64,000 nt of DNA from Capnocytophaga catalasegens (GCF_026005215.1 NZ_BPMA01000031.1:1-64000); one strand, 5' to 3'; positions 38,288 through 46,707 are shown, counted from the stretch's first letter. Program-made: numbers and translations. Notes: generated by a model from the sequence alone, not told the origin.

Positions 38288-39052
38288 ATGGAAACAAATC
38301 GAGAAAACGGATCACTTTATACTAATATTTTAAACGGAGTGGCGACAATTGAATTTGGACACCCCCAAGCCAATTCTTTTCCGTTAGAATTATTAAATCG
38401 ATTAACTACCGAATTGAATCTGATATCAAACAATCCGCAAGTGAAATTGGTTGTACTCAAAAGCGAAGGTGACAAAACTTTTTGTGCGGGAGCTTCCTTT
38501 GGCGAACTTTTAAAAGTTGATTCTGAGGCGAAAGGATACGAATTTTTCAGCGGATTTGCTAAAGTAATCAACGCAATACGGCATTGTTCCAAACTTGTCA
38601 TTGGGCGAGCTCAGGGCAAATCTGTCGGGGGAGGTATTGGTCTTCTAGCTGCTTGCGATTACGTATTTGCCACCGAAGCTGCAAGTATCAAGCTCTCCGA
38701 AATTAGCATCGGGATAGGTCCTTTTGTTATTGCACCTGCCGTAGAACGCAAAATGGGCGTAGGAGTACTTGCTGAACTTGCACTCACTCCCGACCAATGG
38801 AAAAACGCCTATTGGGCAGAAAAAAAAGGATTGTATGCCCGAGTTTTTGAAACGATTTTGCAAATGGATAAAGAAATCGAATATTTTACTCAAAAGCTCA
38901 GTGCTTATAATCCAGAAGCACTTTCGGAATTGAAAAAATCATTTTGGAGAAATACTGAAAATTGGGATACCTTACTTTTTGACAATGCCCGAATTTCAGG
39001 CAAACTAATTCTTTCCGATTTTTCTAAACAAATCTTACAAAAATTAAAATAA
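38288..39052 (+). CDS. Enoyl-CoA hydratase/isomerase-family protein
   Basis: Crotonase-fold enzyme acting on acyl-CoA. The start at 38288 (METNRENGSL) is chosen over the frame opening at 38246 because the -7 box lies between. 254 residues. The oxyanion-hole segments are CAGASFGELL and GKSVGGGIGLLAACDYVFAT; the CoA-binding fold is complete (KLSEISIGIGPFVIAPAVER). The acidic catalytic residue normally in the second region is replaced by a hydrophobic stretch, so isomerase, hydratase or methylglutaconyl-CoA-hydratase-like activity cannot be separated. Its stop TAA overlaps the ATG of the next gene by one base, indicating coupling. Confidence 0.88.
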   Translation: METNRENGSLYTNILNGVATIEFGHPQANSFPLELLNRLTTELNLISNNPQVKLVVLKSEGDKTFCAGASFGELLKVDSEAKGYEFFSGFAKVINAIRHCSKLVIGRAQGKSVGGGIGLLAACDYVFATEAASIKLSEISIGIGPFVIAPAVERKMGVGVLAELALTPDQWKNAYWAEKKGLYARVFETILQMDKEIEYFTQKLSAYNPEALSELKKSFWRNTENWDTLLFDNARISGKLILSDFSKQILQKLK

Positions 39053-39240
39053 TGGACGAAAAAGACAAAATGTTAGAACAAATAAACGACAAACTTAATG
39101 CAGCTCCCGATGCTTCTTACAAAATAGGTGTAATTATCGGACAAATGCTTCCCTTTGTGGTACTTGTTGCTTTGGCTTATTTGTTATTCTCATATATGAA
39201 GAATAAGTCCAATGATAAAGATGATATTTTAAAAGATTAG
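39052..39240 (+). CDS. Small single-pass membrane protein
   Basis: 62 residues with one transmembrane helix (MLPFVVLVALAYLLFSYM) flanked by charged ends. It overlaps the previous stop codon by one base and is followed by another membrane protein 5 bases later, so it is a genuine operon member. Function unknown. Confidence 0.7.
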   Translation: MDEKDKMLEQINDKLNAAPDASYKIGVIIGQMLPFVVLVALAYLLFSYMKNKSNDKDDILKD

Positions 39241-39245
39241 TTTTT

Positions 39246-40022
39246 ATGAACAAACTAATAGAAATTGCGCTGATTATCGGGGCTTTTTTGATGTATTTGT
39301 TTCTGCGGATTGAAAACTTTGGAATTTGGTGGTGGATACTTGAAAATACAGGAGATTTTGCACCAATTTTTGATGAATTGATTCGAGGATTACCCCTCTT
39401 TTTGGTTGTTTTACTCCTACGTGATGAAAAACAATTTCTGAGAAATATTTTTAATTGGAAATCATTGCTAACAGCGCTTATCATCGCTTTTTTGTATGCT
39501 TTGCCTTTGGTGTATTTTGTTTGTCAATATATTGATTTACAGCTTTTTGAACATTTGAAATATCCCAAAATAGAACGTATTGTTGTCGGATTTTTGATTA
39601 ACGTGTATTATTTTGCGTTTTTCTATCGATTACTTGTTCAAAAAACAAAATTAGGTTATCTGTCTGCAACTTTACTCTTGTGTGCAATTTCAATGTGTAT
39701 GCACAGCTTGTTATTGAATGACCCTTGGTATGGCTATCATTGGGTTTTAGATATATTTTTGTTTTCATACCTCTATGCAGAATGGAAAAACAATCTGTGG
39801 TTGGTGTTTTGCATTGACTTTTTAATCAAAGGAATTTTTACATATTTTTTCCTTGATAAGGATATGTGTTTGCCTTATTATGAGCATATTACATTAGTTT
39901 TATATCTCTATTTTTCTTTGATTATAGCAACCATATTATATAAATATATCCGAAAAATTCCTTTTGTAATCAATCGAAAAACGATTTTTTGGAAAAATAA
40001 TGAAAATATATCACACAACTAA
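39246..40022 (+). CDS. Multi-pass membrane protein, unknown
   Basis: 258 residues with seven or eight hydrophobic helices. It begins LIEIALIIGAFLMYLFL and contains ALIIAFLYALPLVYFVCQYI and HWVLDIFLFSYLYAEW. Helix arrangement recalls CPBP-type membrane proteins, but the EExxxR and later His motifs of the proteases are absent, so I do not assign it. Third gene of the short operon starting with the enoyl-CoA hydratase. GC content (about 28 percent on one line counted) is low compared with the next gene. Confidence 0.7.
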   Translation: MNKLIEIALIIGAFLMYLFLRIENFGIWWWILENTGDFAPIFDELIRGLPLFLVVLLLRDEKQFLRNIFNWKSLLTALIIAFLYALPLVYFVCQYIDLQLFEHLKYPKIERIVVGFLINVYYFAFFYRLLVQKTKLGYLSATLLLCAISMCMHSLLLNDPWYGYHWVLDIFLFSYLYAEWKNNLWLVFCIDFLIKGIFTYFFLDKDMCLPYYEHITLVLYLYFSLIIATILYKYIRKIPFVINRKTIFWKNNENISHN

Positions 40023-40037
40023 TAACTTTACACCATT

Positions 40038-41372
40038 ATGAAAATAAAAAATCTCTTTTTAATTGCGTTGATGGCGATGGGGCTATCGGTTATGGCTCAG
40101 CCAAATTACAAGCCCTCGCCTGAGAACTTGAAAGCCCGAAGTACTTTTCAAGATGATAAGTTTGGGATATTTATTCACTGGGGGCTTTACTCGATGCTTG
40201 CCGATGGCGAATGGGTGATGCATAATAAAAACCTAGATTGGCAGGAATACGAAAAGCTGGCTGGCGGGTTTTATCCTGCTAAGTTCGATGCGGCAAAATG
40301 GGTCTCTGCGATTAAATCCTCCGGAGCTAAGTACATAACTATCACCACCCGACATCACGACGGCTTTTCGATGTTCGATACCAAGTACTGCGATTATAAT
40401 ATAGTGAAAGCGACGCCTTTCCAGCGTGATGTCATTAAAGAAATCGCCGATGAATGCAAAAAACAAGGTATCCGATTACATCTTTACTATTCTCATCTGG
40501 ATTGGCGGCGTGAAGACTATTATCCGCTGGGTAGAACGGGCAAAGGTACAGGTCGAACAAAACACGGGAAGTGGGAAGATTACCACAAATTTATGAACCA
40601 ACAGCTAACGGAGCTACTTACCCGTTATGGCGAGGTTGGAGCAATTTGGTTTGACGGAATGTGGGACAAAGATATCTATCCTGATGGTATGACGCCCCAG
40701 ACGTGGAACTTGAACGAGCAATACGAACTTATTCATCGTCTGCAACCCGCTTGCCTGATTGGAAATAATCACCATCTTGTGCCTTTTGCGGGTGAAGATA
40801 TTCAAATTTTTGAGCGAGACCTCCCCGGGGAGAACACGGCGGGTCTTTCAGGACAAGATATCAGCAAACTGCCACTGGAAACCTGTGAAACGATGAACGG
40901 AATGTGGGGATATAAAATCATCGACCAGAATTATAAATCGACCGAGACGCTCATTCAATATTTGGTGAAAGCCGCTGGCAAAAATGCCAATTTGCTGATG
41001 AATGTAGGGCCTCAGCCCGATGGGGAACTTCCGTCAGTGGCTGTGCAGCGTCTTAAAGAAATGGGGGAGTGGATGCAAGTCTATGCCCCGACTGTACAAG
41101 GAACGCGGGGTGGTGTAATAACGCCACGAGATTGGGGAGTAACTACCCAGAGGGGCAAAACGCTCTATGTTCATATTCTTAATTTAAAAGATAAGGCTTT
41201 ATTCTTGCCTTATGCGGGTAACAAACTTAAAAAGGCGGTAGAGTATGCCAGCAAAAAGGCTATCCAATTCACGCAGGACAAAGATGGTATCTGGCTGAAG
41301 CTACCCCAAATGCCGACAGCCCCAGATTACGTACTGGAACTGACCTTTGAAAAGGATTTGCCCAAAAAATAA
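40038..41372 (+). CDS. GH29 alpha-L-fucosidase
   Basis: Releases terminal alpha-L-fucose from glycans; exported. 444 residues. Signal peptide MKIKNLFLIALMAMGLSVMA. GH29 blocks: KFGIFIHWGLYSMLADGEW, YITITTRHHDGFSMFDTKY and GAIWFDGMWD, in which Asp206 is the predicted nucleophile. A C-terminal beta-sandwich follows. Its GC content (43-48 percent on two lines counted) is well above that of the preceding membrane protein, hinting at acquisition from another Bacteroidota. It may work with the GH31 enzyme and PUL on host glycans. No -7 box was found, so it may be read from the upstream operon. Confidence 0.93.
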   Translation: MKIKNLFLIALMAMGLSVMAQPNYKPSPENLKARSTFQDDKFGIFIHWGLYSMLADGEWVMHNKNLDWQEYEKLAGGFYPAKFDAAKWVSAIKSSGAKYITITTRHHDGFSMFDTKYCDYNIVKATPFQRDVIKEIADECKKQGIRLHLYYSHLDWRREDYYPLGRTGKGTGRTKHGKWEDYHKFMNQQLTELLTRYGEVGAIWFDGMWDKDIYPDGMTPQTWNLNEQYELIHRLQPACLIGNNHHLVPFAGEDIQIFERDLPGENTAGLSGQDISKLPLETCETMNGMWGYKIIDQNYKSTETLIQYLVKAAGKNANLLMNVGPQPDGELPSVAVQRLKEMGEWMQVYAPTVQGTRGGVITPRDWGVTTQRGKTLYVHILNLKDKALFLPYAGNKLKKAVEYASKKAIQFTQDKDGIWLKLPQMPTAPDYVLELTFEKDLPKK

Positions 41373-41395
41373 ATTTATAATTATTTAAAAATAAA

Positions 41396-42517
41396 ATGAT
41401 GCATTGTACATCTGAAATAGGAACAACACACTTAATTATTCGTTTAGACAACTTGGAGCACAATGTTCGTTATTTACGAAGCAAATTGAAAGAAAATACG
41501 CTTTTTATGGCGGTTGTAAAGGCTTTTTCTTACGGAAATAATCATTGTGAAATAGCTTCATTTTTACAGAAAAAAAATCTAGCAGATTATTTTGCCGTAG
41601 CTTATGTTAACGAAGGAGTAGAACTTCGAGAAGCAGGTATAACAAAACCTATTTTAGTGCTTCATCCACAAATGGCTGATTTTGAAAAGATTACTTTCAA
41701 TAACTTAGAACCTACGTTGTATTCTATGCGGATTTTGCAGCAATTTATTAAGTTTGCCAAAAATCAAAGAAAAAAAGAATATCCTGTGCATATTAAGTGC
41801 AATACAGGAATGAATCGCCTAGGGTTTTCAATAGATGAAATAGAGCAAGTTTGTCAAGTTTTGGCAATTGAAAAATGTGTAAAAGTAAAAACGGCTTACG
41901 CTCATTTATTTGCTTCGGAAGACAAATCAGCTCAGTTTTTTATGGAAAAACAAATAAGTAATTTTATTGATTTTCAAGAAATTATAAAAAAATATTTTTC
42001 ACATAAAATACTTTTTCATAATTGTAACACGTCAGGAATATTAAATTATCCGCAGGCTCATTTTGATATGGTACGAAGTGGAATAGGAATGTACGGATTT
42101 GGTAACGACCCTGCGTATCAGCCTCATTTTCGCCCAATTACAATTTTAAAAAGTCTGATTTCGCAAATTCACGAAGTTCCCAAAGGTGGTTATGTGGGCT
42201 ACAATTTTGGTTTTCAAGCAGAAAAACCTACTCGAAGTGCGACAATTTCAGTAGGACATGCTGATGGACTAAACCGAATTTATGGCAAAGGTGTAGGTTT
42301 TGTGTATATCAATGGCAAAAAAGCTCCTATTTTGGGCAATGTTTGTATGGATATGCTTATGGTCGATGTTACTGAAATTGATTGTGAAGAAGGAGATGAA
42401 GTAATTATTTTTGATGAAAAACATACCTCTGAGATTCTTGCCGAGACGGCACAAACCATTTCGTATGAACTAATTACATCGCTTTCCAGACGTATTAAGC
42501 GTATCTATGTAGAATAA
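41396..42517 (+). CDS. alr: Alanine racemase
   Basis: PLP enzyme making D-alanine for peptidoglycan. 373 residues. The PLP lysine is Lys42 in MAVVKAFSYGNN (usual family form VxKANAYGxG, here with F and N substitutions). HIKCNTGMNRLGF and MVRSGIGMYGF are the conserved barrel blocks. The catalytic tyrosine region is VGYNFGFQAEKPTRSATISV, and CMDMLMVDVTE is the C-terminal block. ATG-ATG at 41396; the first is used here. Transcription probably ends before the tRNA gene, but no hairpin was identified in the 50-base gap. Confidence 0.95.
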   Translation: MMHCTSEIGTTHLIIRLDNLEHNVRYLRSKLKENTLFMAVVKAFSYGNNHCEIASFLQKKNLADYFAVAYVNEGVELREAGITKPILVLHPQMADFEKITFNNLEPTLYSMRILQQFIKFAKNQRKKEYPVHIKCNTGMNRLGFSIDEIEQVCQVLAIEKCVKVKTAYAHLFASEDKSAQFFMEKQISNFIDFQEIIKKYFSHKILFHNCNTSGILNYPQAHFDMVRSGIGMYGFGNDPAYQPHFRPITILKSLISQIHEVPKGGYVGYNFGFQAEKPTRSATISVGHADGLNRIYGKGVGFVYINGKKAPILGNVCMDMLMVDVTEIDCEEGDEVIIFDEKHTSEILAETAQTISYELITSLSRRIKRIYVE

Positions 42518-42542
42518 TTTTTTAGAATTTTGTTGAAAAATC

Positions 42543-42573
42543 TTTGTCAAGAAAAAAAAAAGTTATATATTTG
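42543..42573 (+). promoter_or_regulatory. Complete sigma promoter for tRNA-fMet
   Basis: TTTG at 42543-42546, exactly 19 bases of spacer, then TATATTTG at 42566-42573. This fits the Bacteroidota consensus TTTG-N19-TAnnTTTG; 11 bases separate it from the tRNA 5' end. Confidence 0.85.
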
Positions 42574-42584
42574 CACCCAGAAAT

Positions 42585-42657
<73 letters not shown>

Positions 42658-42663
42658 CGAGAT

Positions 42664-42704
42664 AAGCGTAACTATTCTGTAAATCAGGTTGTTACGCTTT
42701 TTTA
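42664..42704 (+). terminator. Terminator of the tRNA gene
   Basis: AAGCGTAAC / GTTACGCTT, 9-bp stem, followed by a T-run and a few bases after the tRNA. Confidence 0.8.
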
Positions 42705-42778
42705 ATTTTAAAATATAAAAGTTATAAAAAAATTTGAAACATACTTAGGTTTAAAAATACCATTCATTTTTTATCTTT

Positions 42779-42824
42779 TATCTTTGTTGCCATTTTGTTA
42801 TTTCTTCAAAAATCAGTATTTTTG
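42779..42824 (+). promoter_or_regulatory. Two candidate promoters for lysS
   Basis: TATCTTTG at 42779-42786, and TTTG (42794-42797)-N19-TATTTTTG (42817-42824). The second is a full consensus match 22 bases before the lysS ATG. Confidence 0.65.
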
Positions 42825-42846
42825 TCCGTTTTTAAAAACTAAAAAT

Positions 42847-44544
42847 ATGCAACTTTCAGAACAAGAAATCATCCGTAGAGAGAAACTCGATAAACTAAAA
42901 AAGCTGGGTATCAACCCCTATCCTGCCGATTTGTATCCCGTGAGCCACACTTCCGACAAGGTGAAAAACGAGTTCCAAGAAGGACAAAAAGTAACCTTAG
43001 CAGGGCGATTAATGTCCGTGCGTATTCAAGGAAAAGCCTCCTTTGCCGAACTCCAAGACAGTCAAGGACGCATACAACTTTACATCAATCGCGATGAAAT
43101 ATGCCCCGATGATGACAAAACCCTGTATAACGAAGTCTTTAAAAAACTCCTCGATTTGGGCGACTTTATCGGTATTGAGGGCGAACTCTTTCTTACCCAA
43201 GTAGGCGAAAAATCCGTGCGAGTGAAGAACATAAAACTCCTCAGTAAAGTGCTTCGTCCGTTGCCGCTTCCCAAAACAGACGCCAACGGAAACGTATACG
43301 ACGCCTTCACCGACCCCGAACTTCGCTACCGTATGAGATACGTCGATTTGGTGGTAAATCCGCAGGTGAAAGAAGTGTTTATCAAGCGTACCAAGCTCTT
43401 CAATGCGATGCGTCAGTTCTTTAACGAGCGTGGGTATATGGAAGTAGAAACGCCTGTGCTTCAATCCATTCCGGGGGGAGCGGCGGCACGTCCGTTTATC
43501 ACGCATCACAACTCACTCGACATTCCACTTTATATGCGTATCGCCAATGAATTGTATCTCAAAAGGCTTATCGTGGGCGGATTTGACGGAGTGTACGAGT
43601 TCTCCAAAAACTTCCGAAATGAAGGAATGGACAGAACCCACAACCCCGAGTTTACCGCTATGGAAATCTACGTGGCGTACAAGGATTATAACTGGATGAT
43701 GGAGTTTACCGAGCAACTTTTGGAGCATTGTGCCATTGCCGTGAACGGAACCACCAAAGCCACTTTCGGACAGTACGAAGTGGATTTCAAAGCCCCGTAT
43801 CCGCGTGTTACGATGACCGAAGCAATCCAAAAATACACTGGTTTTAACATCACCGGAAAGACCGAAAAGGAATTGTTCGACTTTGCCAAGTCCATCGGCA
43901 TTGAAGTAAACGAAACGATGGGCAAAGGAAAGCTCATCGACGAGATTTTTGGCGAAAAATGCGAGGGAAATTTCATCCAACCGATATTTATTACTGACTA
44001 TCCGAAGGAAATGTCGCCCCTAACGAAGGAACACCGCAACAATCCAGACCTTACCGAGCGTTTCGAGCTGATGGTTTGTGGAAAAGAAATCGCCAACGCC
44101 TATTCGGAGCTGAATGATCCAATCGATCAGCGTGAGCGTTTCGAGGTACAGATGGCACTTTCGGAGCGAGGCGATGACGAAGCGATGTTCATCGATCAGG
44201 ATTTCCTCCGTGCGTTGGAATTTGGTATGCCACCCACTTCGGGCTTGGGCATCGGAATGGATCGATTGATAATGTTTTTAACGAATAACGAAAGTATTCA
44301 AGAAGTACTTTTCTTCCCACAAATGAAGCCTGAGGCGAAAGCCACACAGACAGTAGAGTTAAACGAAGACGAAAAAATGGTGTTTGAAATCCTCCAAAAA
44401 GCGGAAACACTTCCGTTGGAAGAGTTAAAAACACAATCGGGATTATCCAACAAAAAATGGGATAAAACTATTAAAGGACTGACCAGCAAAAAAGTAGCTT
44501 CTGTTGAGAAACAAGGCGATAATTTATTGGTGAAATTAGTATAA
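42847..44544 (+). CDS. lysS: Lysyl-tRNA synthetase (class II)
   Basis: Charges tRNA-Lys. The start at 42847 (MQLSEQEIIRREKLDKL) is chosen because the longer frame (42784) would cover the promoter. 565 residues. The N-terminal OB-fold contains VTLAGRLMSVRIQGKASFAE. Class II motif 1 lies near ERGYMEVETPVLQSIPGGA, motif 2 is NFRNEGMDRTHNPEFTAMEI, and motif 3 is GLGIGMDRLIMFLT. About 70 residues after motif 3 form the C-terminal extension common in Bacteroidota LysRS. High GC content and strong promoters indicate high expression. Confidence 0.97.
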   Translation: MQLSEQEIIRREKLDKLKKLGINPYPADLYPVSHTSDKVKNEFQEGQKVTLAGRLMSVRIQGKASFAELQDSQGRIQLYINRDEICPDDDKTLYNEVFKKLLDLGDFIGIEGELFLTQVGEKSVRVKNIKLLSKVLRPLPLPKTDANGNVYDAFTDPELRYRMRYVDLVVNPQVKEVFIKRTKLFNAMRQFFNERGYMEVETPVLQSIPGGAAARPFITHHNSLDIPLYMRIANELYLKRLIVGGFDGVYEFSKNFRNEGMDRTHNPEFTAMEIYVAYKDYNWMMEFTEQLLEHCAIAVNGTTKATFGQYEVDFKAPYPRVTMTEAIQKYTGFNITGKTEKELFDFAKSIGIEVNETMGKGKLIDEIFGEKCEGNFIQPIFITDYPKEMSPLTKEHRNNPDLTERFELMVCGKEIANAYSELNDPIDQRERFEVQMALSERGDDEAMFIDQDFLRALEFGMPPTSGLGIGMDRLIMFLTNNESIQEVLFFPQMKPEAKATQTVELNEDEKMVFEILQKAETLPLEELKTQSGLSNKKWDKTIKGLTSKKVASVEKQGDNLLVKLV

Positions 44545-44547
44545 TAA

Positions 44548-44571
44548 AAGGGCGAAAGATTTTTCGCCCTT
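44548..44571 (+). terminator. Hairpin after lysS
   Basis: AAGGGCGAAA / TTTCGCCCTT, 10-bp stem, 4-base loop, 4 bases past the stop. The following T content is modest (TACTTTTATA). Confidence 0.6.
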
Positions 44572-44658
44572 ACTTTTATATAACATACAATAACATAAGG
44601 CAATTATGTGTTGTCTTTTTTATGAAGTAAACATATCCATCAAAGAGGGCGAAAAATC

Positions 44659-44710
44659 TTTTGCTACTACGTATCCAAATATCAATGCTTTTCTTAACTT
44701 TACAATCTAA
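44659..44710 (+). repeat. Left copy of a 52-bp imperfect direct repeat flanking the ADP-ribosyltransferase module
   Basis: Starts TTTTGCTACTACGTATCC and ends TTTACAATCTAA. It matches 46195-46246 at 45 of 52 positions without gaps. It lies in the gap between lysS and the module's first gene. Confidence 0.75.
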
Positions 44711-44793
44711 TAATTTGATATTGATAATCTTAAAAGATAAATTTTATCAGTGTAGCAATAAAGTACTAACAAAACTAAAATAATTGATTGAAT

Positions 44794-45342
44794 ATGAGTA
44801 AAATATTAGACAATTTAATTCTTAAAGGAAAAGAATTAGAAAAATCCATATATTCATCGGAACAATATATGGGATTAACTACCTATAAAAGTATGAAAGA
44901 ACAAGAATATCAAAATTGGATATTCACAGTGAAAAGGCTTGTTGATACGCAATATAAAAGTTCTATTAATAGACTTCGACCATATGAGAATAATATATCT
45001 CCTGAAAATCATATAAAAATTTTGGGAATATTAGAAGGAATAAAACTTTTTCCTGAAGAACCTATCAAAGACAATGGTAATGAAAGTAAAATATCCATTA
45101 CCAATAACCAAACACAAAATAACAGCCAAGAGATAAATTTAAACATTTTCAATGAGGCTATTAAAGATGAAATTACAGGAAAACAACTAAAAGAACTAAA
45201 AGAAATATTAGCAGGATTCAAAGAAGACCCTGAAAAAACAAAATCAACACTTTTAGAAAAAATCAAAGGCTTTGGAAGTGATGTACTATCTAATATAGTT
45301 GCAAATATATTAACGAATCCAGCCATATATAACTCTCTTTAA
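44794..45342 (+). CDS. Unknown protein upstream of the ADP-ribosyltransferase
   Basis: 182 residues from the ATG at 44794; a TTG six bases earlier is less likely. I do not recognise the family. The N-terminal half is helical and basic (MSKILDNLILKGKELEKS). A central segment is rich in N, Q and S (residues 100-120), perhaps a linker. The C-terminal third is helical, with GKQLKELKEILAGFKEDPEK then GFGSDVLSNIVANILTNP, the last part hydrophobic enough to contact a membrane or a partner. It ends 7 bases before the next frame, so the two are probably one transcript. A role as partner or immunity factor of the toxin-like neighbour is inference only. Confidence 0.65.
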   Translation: MSKILDNLILKGKELEKSIYSSEQYMGLTTYKSMKEQEYQNWIFTVKRLVDTQYKSSINRLRPYENNISPENHIKILGILEGIKLFPEEPIKDNGNESKISITNNQTQNNSQEINLNIFNEAIKDEITGKQLKELKEILAGFKEDPEKTKSTLLEKIKGFGSDVLSNIVANILTNPAIYNSL

Positions 45343-45349
45343 TTGTAAA

Positions 45350-45595
45350 ATGATATATCATAATGTTAATAATTTTGCAGGAGAAAAATACAATTTATTT
45401 CCTTATAAAAACACATTTTTACAAAGAGCATTGGATATTCGTATAAAAATAGCTAATTATTTTTTTGAGTTATATTTTCGAAAGATTATTTGTAAAATAA
45501 AAAAAAAGGAGCATATAAGGTCTTTGAGTCCCCAGCCAAAATGGACGAATGGGGGAAATCTCATTCTGATTATTTTAAAGAAAGTAGAGAAATAA
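45350..45595 (+). CDS. N-terminal reading frame of the ADP-ribosyltransferase gene (frame 0 before a slip site)
   Basis: 81 codons as an independent frame, with no recognisable domain. It is aromatic and basic (residues 20-50), and ends in an A-rich stretch with the heptamer A AAA AAG at 45502-45508. A -1 shift there would join its first 53 codons or so to the frame encoding GAYKVFESPAKMDEWG and the transferase domain. After the heptamer this frame runs on for about 29 codons that look like noise (RSLSPQPKWTNGGNL). Alternatively, an indel in the A9 run has split one gene. It starts 7 bases after the preceding gene. Confidence 0.6.
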   Translation: MIYHNVNNFAGEKYNLFPYKNTFLQRALDIRIKIANYFFELYFRKIICKIKKKEHIRSLSPQPKWTNGGNLILIILKKVEK

Positions 45596-46119
45596 AATCA
45601 AGAGGATGGACAACTGATGAAAATGATAAAAATAGAATAAATGAATTAGAAAGTATAGAGATTTATTGTGGATATGGAAGTGAATATGTTAATGATTGTT
45701 TAAGAAAAAATAAGTCAATAGATATTTCCATTTATAAAAATATACCTTTTTATTTGAAAAATCTAATCAATAAGTTTGAAATAGAAGATGATATTATTGT
45801 AGTAAAAAGAATTCCATCTTTGGTACTAAAAAAAGAAAACTACAGAGAAGGAAACTTGTATAAGGATAAAGCCTTCCTAAGTACATCTTTGAATATAAAT
45901 TATAGATTAAATTATCAAAGTGAGGAAAAAAAATTAAATAATAATGCACTTTGTATCATAAAAGTTCCAAAAGGAACAAATGGTGTTTATATACATAAAG
46001 CATTAGGAGGTGGAGGAAGAGATGAATACGAAGTTTTATTCAATACAGAAACTTCATTCATAGTAGAAAAAAGAAGAAAGATATTTAATAATTATATACT
46101 TAACTTAAAAATAGAATAG
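45541..46119 (+). CDS. ADP-ribosyltransferase (R-S-E class, exotoxin-like)
   Basis: Transfers ADP-ribose from NAD to a target, probably an arginine or similar side chain. Conserved elements in order: the alpha-helical start IEIYCGYGSEYVNDCLRK, the first-strand arginine in IIVVKRIPSLVL, the STS motif in DKAFLSTSLN, and the E-x-E motif in GRDEYEVLFNTETSFIVEK. The domain's own beginning (KVFESPAKMDEWGKSHSDYF) extends 11 codons upstream of the ATG at 45541 in the same frame. So translation from this ATG would trim the domain, and the upstream frame is probably needed through frameshifting. There is no signal peptide. Low GC and flanking direct repeats suggest an acquired cassette. Confidence 0.82.
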   Translation: MDEWGKSHSDYFKESREIKSRGWTTDENDKNRINELESIEIYCGYGSEYVNDCLRKNKSIDISIYKNIPFYLKNLINKFEIEDDIIVVKRIPSLVLKKENYREGNLYKDKAFLSTSLNINYRLNYQSEEKKLNNNALCIIKVPKGTNGVYIHKALGGGGRDEYEVLFNTETSFIVEKRRKIFNNYILNLKIE

Positions 46120-46194
46120 CAAAAATCAGGAGTGAATAATCATTGTTCCTTTTTACATAAAACACTCATATCAATTAAAAACAGGCAAACGATT

Positions 46195-46246
46195 TTTTAC
46201 TCCTACGTATCCGAATATCAATATTTTTCTTAATTTTACAACCTAA
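46195..46246 (+). repeat. Right copy of the 52-bp direct repeat
   Basis: Starts TTTTACTCCTACGTATCC and ends TTTACAACCTAA. 45 of 52 positions match the left copy at 44659-44710. It lies 75 bases past the transferase stop. Confidence 0.75.
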
Positions 46247-46413
46247 ACTCTCCCATACAAAGAGAAAGAAAATCAGTATAGAAAATCAAACTCGTAGGGG
46301 CCGAACGAGAGGAACTGACGAAGTAAATCACAAATTGCTCTTATTTGGATATTGAAACTTGTTACTTGGATTTTATATGTTTTTAACAATCCTTTTGTAG
46401 ATAGAAGTAAGAA

Positions 46414-46707
46414 ATGAGTATAGTTGCTAAAAATTTCGGAATGTATTTTTTAATAGTTTGTTTGCTACTAATTTTGTTATATATTGGATTGTATCCAACC
46501 TTATGGATTTATGATGATGGGATAGATCATTCTGAAAGAGCAAAATTTTGCATGCTGATTTTTGATGTAGTCTTTTTTTCGTATTTCTTTTGGGCAAAAG
46601 CTGAATTTGGAGTTTTTACTTTGATATTGACTTTTTTAGTATCAGCATTTTTTATAACAATCTTATTGACCTTCCTAAATAAATTTGCTGAAAAGAAAAA
46701 GAGTTAA
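46414..46707 (+). CDS. Small three-helix membrane protein
   Basis: 97 residues with hydrophobic helices at about 10-30, 45-62 and 65-90 (TLILTFLVSAFFITILLTFL) and a lysine-rich end. No family recognised. It stands alone, without a clear -7 box. Downstream (46716-46820) a stop-free stretch on the same strand ends GISEDLIIEKMYKYFGDILQ and KE before TAA. It has no start codon, so it may be the tail of a lost gene. Confidence 0.55.
   Translation: MSIVAKNFGMYFLIVCLLLILLYIGLYPTLWIYDDGIDHSERAKFCMLIFDVVFFSYFFWAKAEFGVFTLILTFLVSAFFITILLTFLNKFAEKKKS

Noticed and set aside
39246..40022. CPBP-type intramembrane protease
   Set aside because: Helix layout is suggestive, but the EExxxR and catalytic His motifs are missing.
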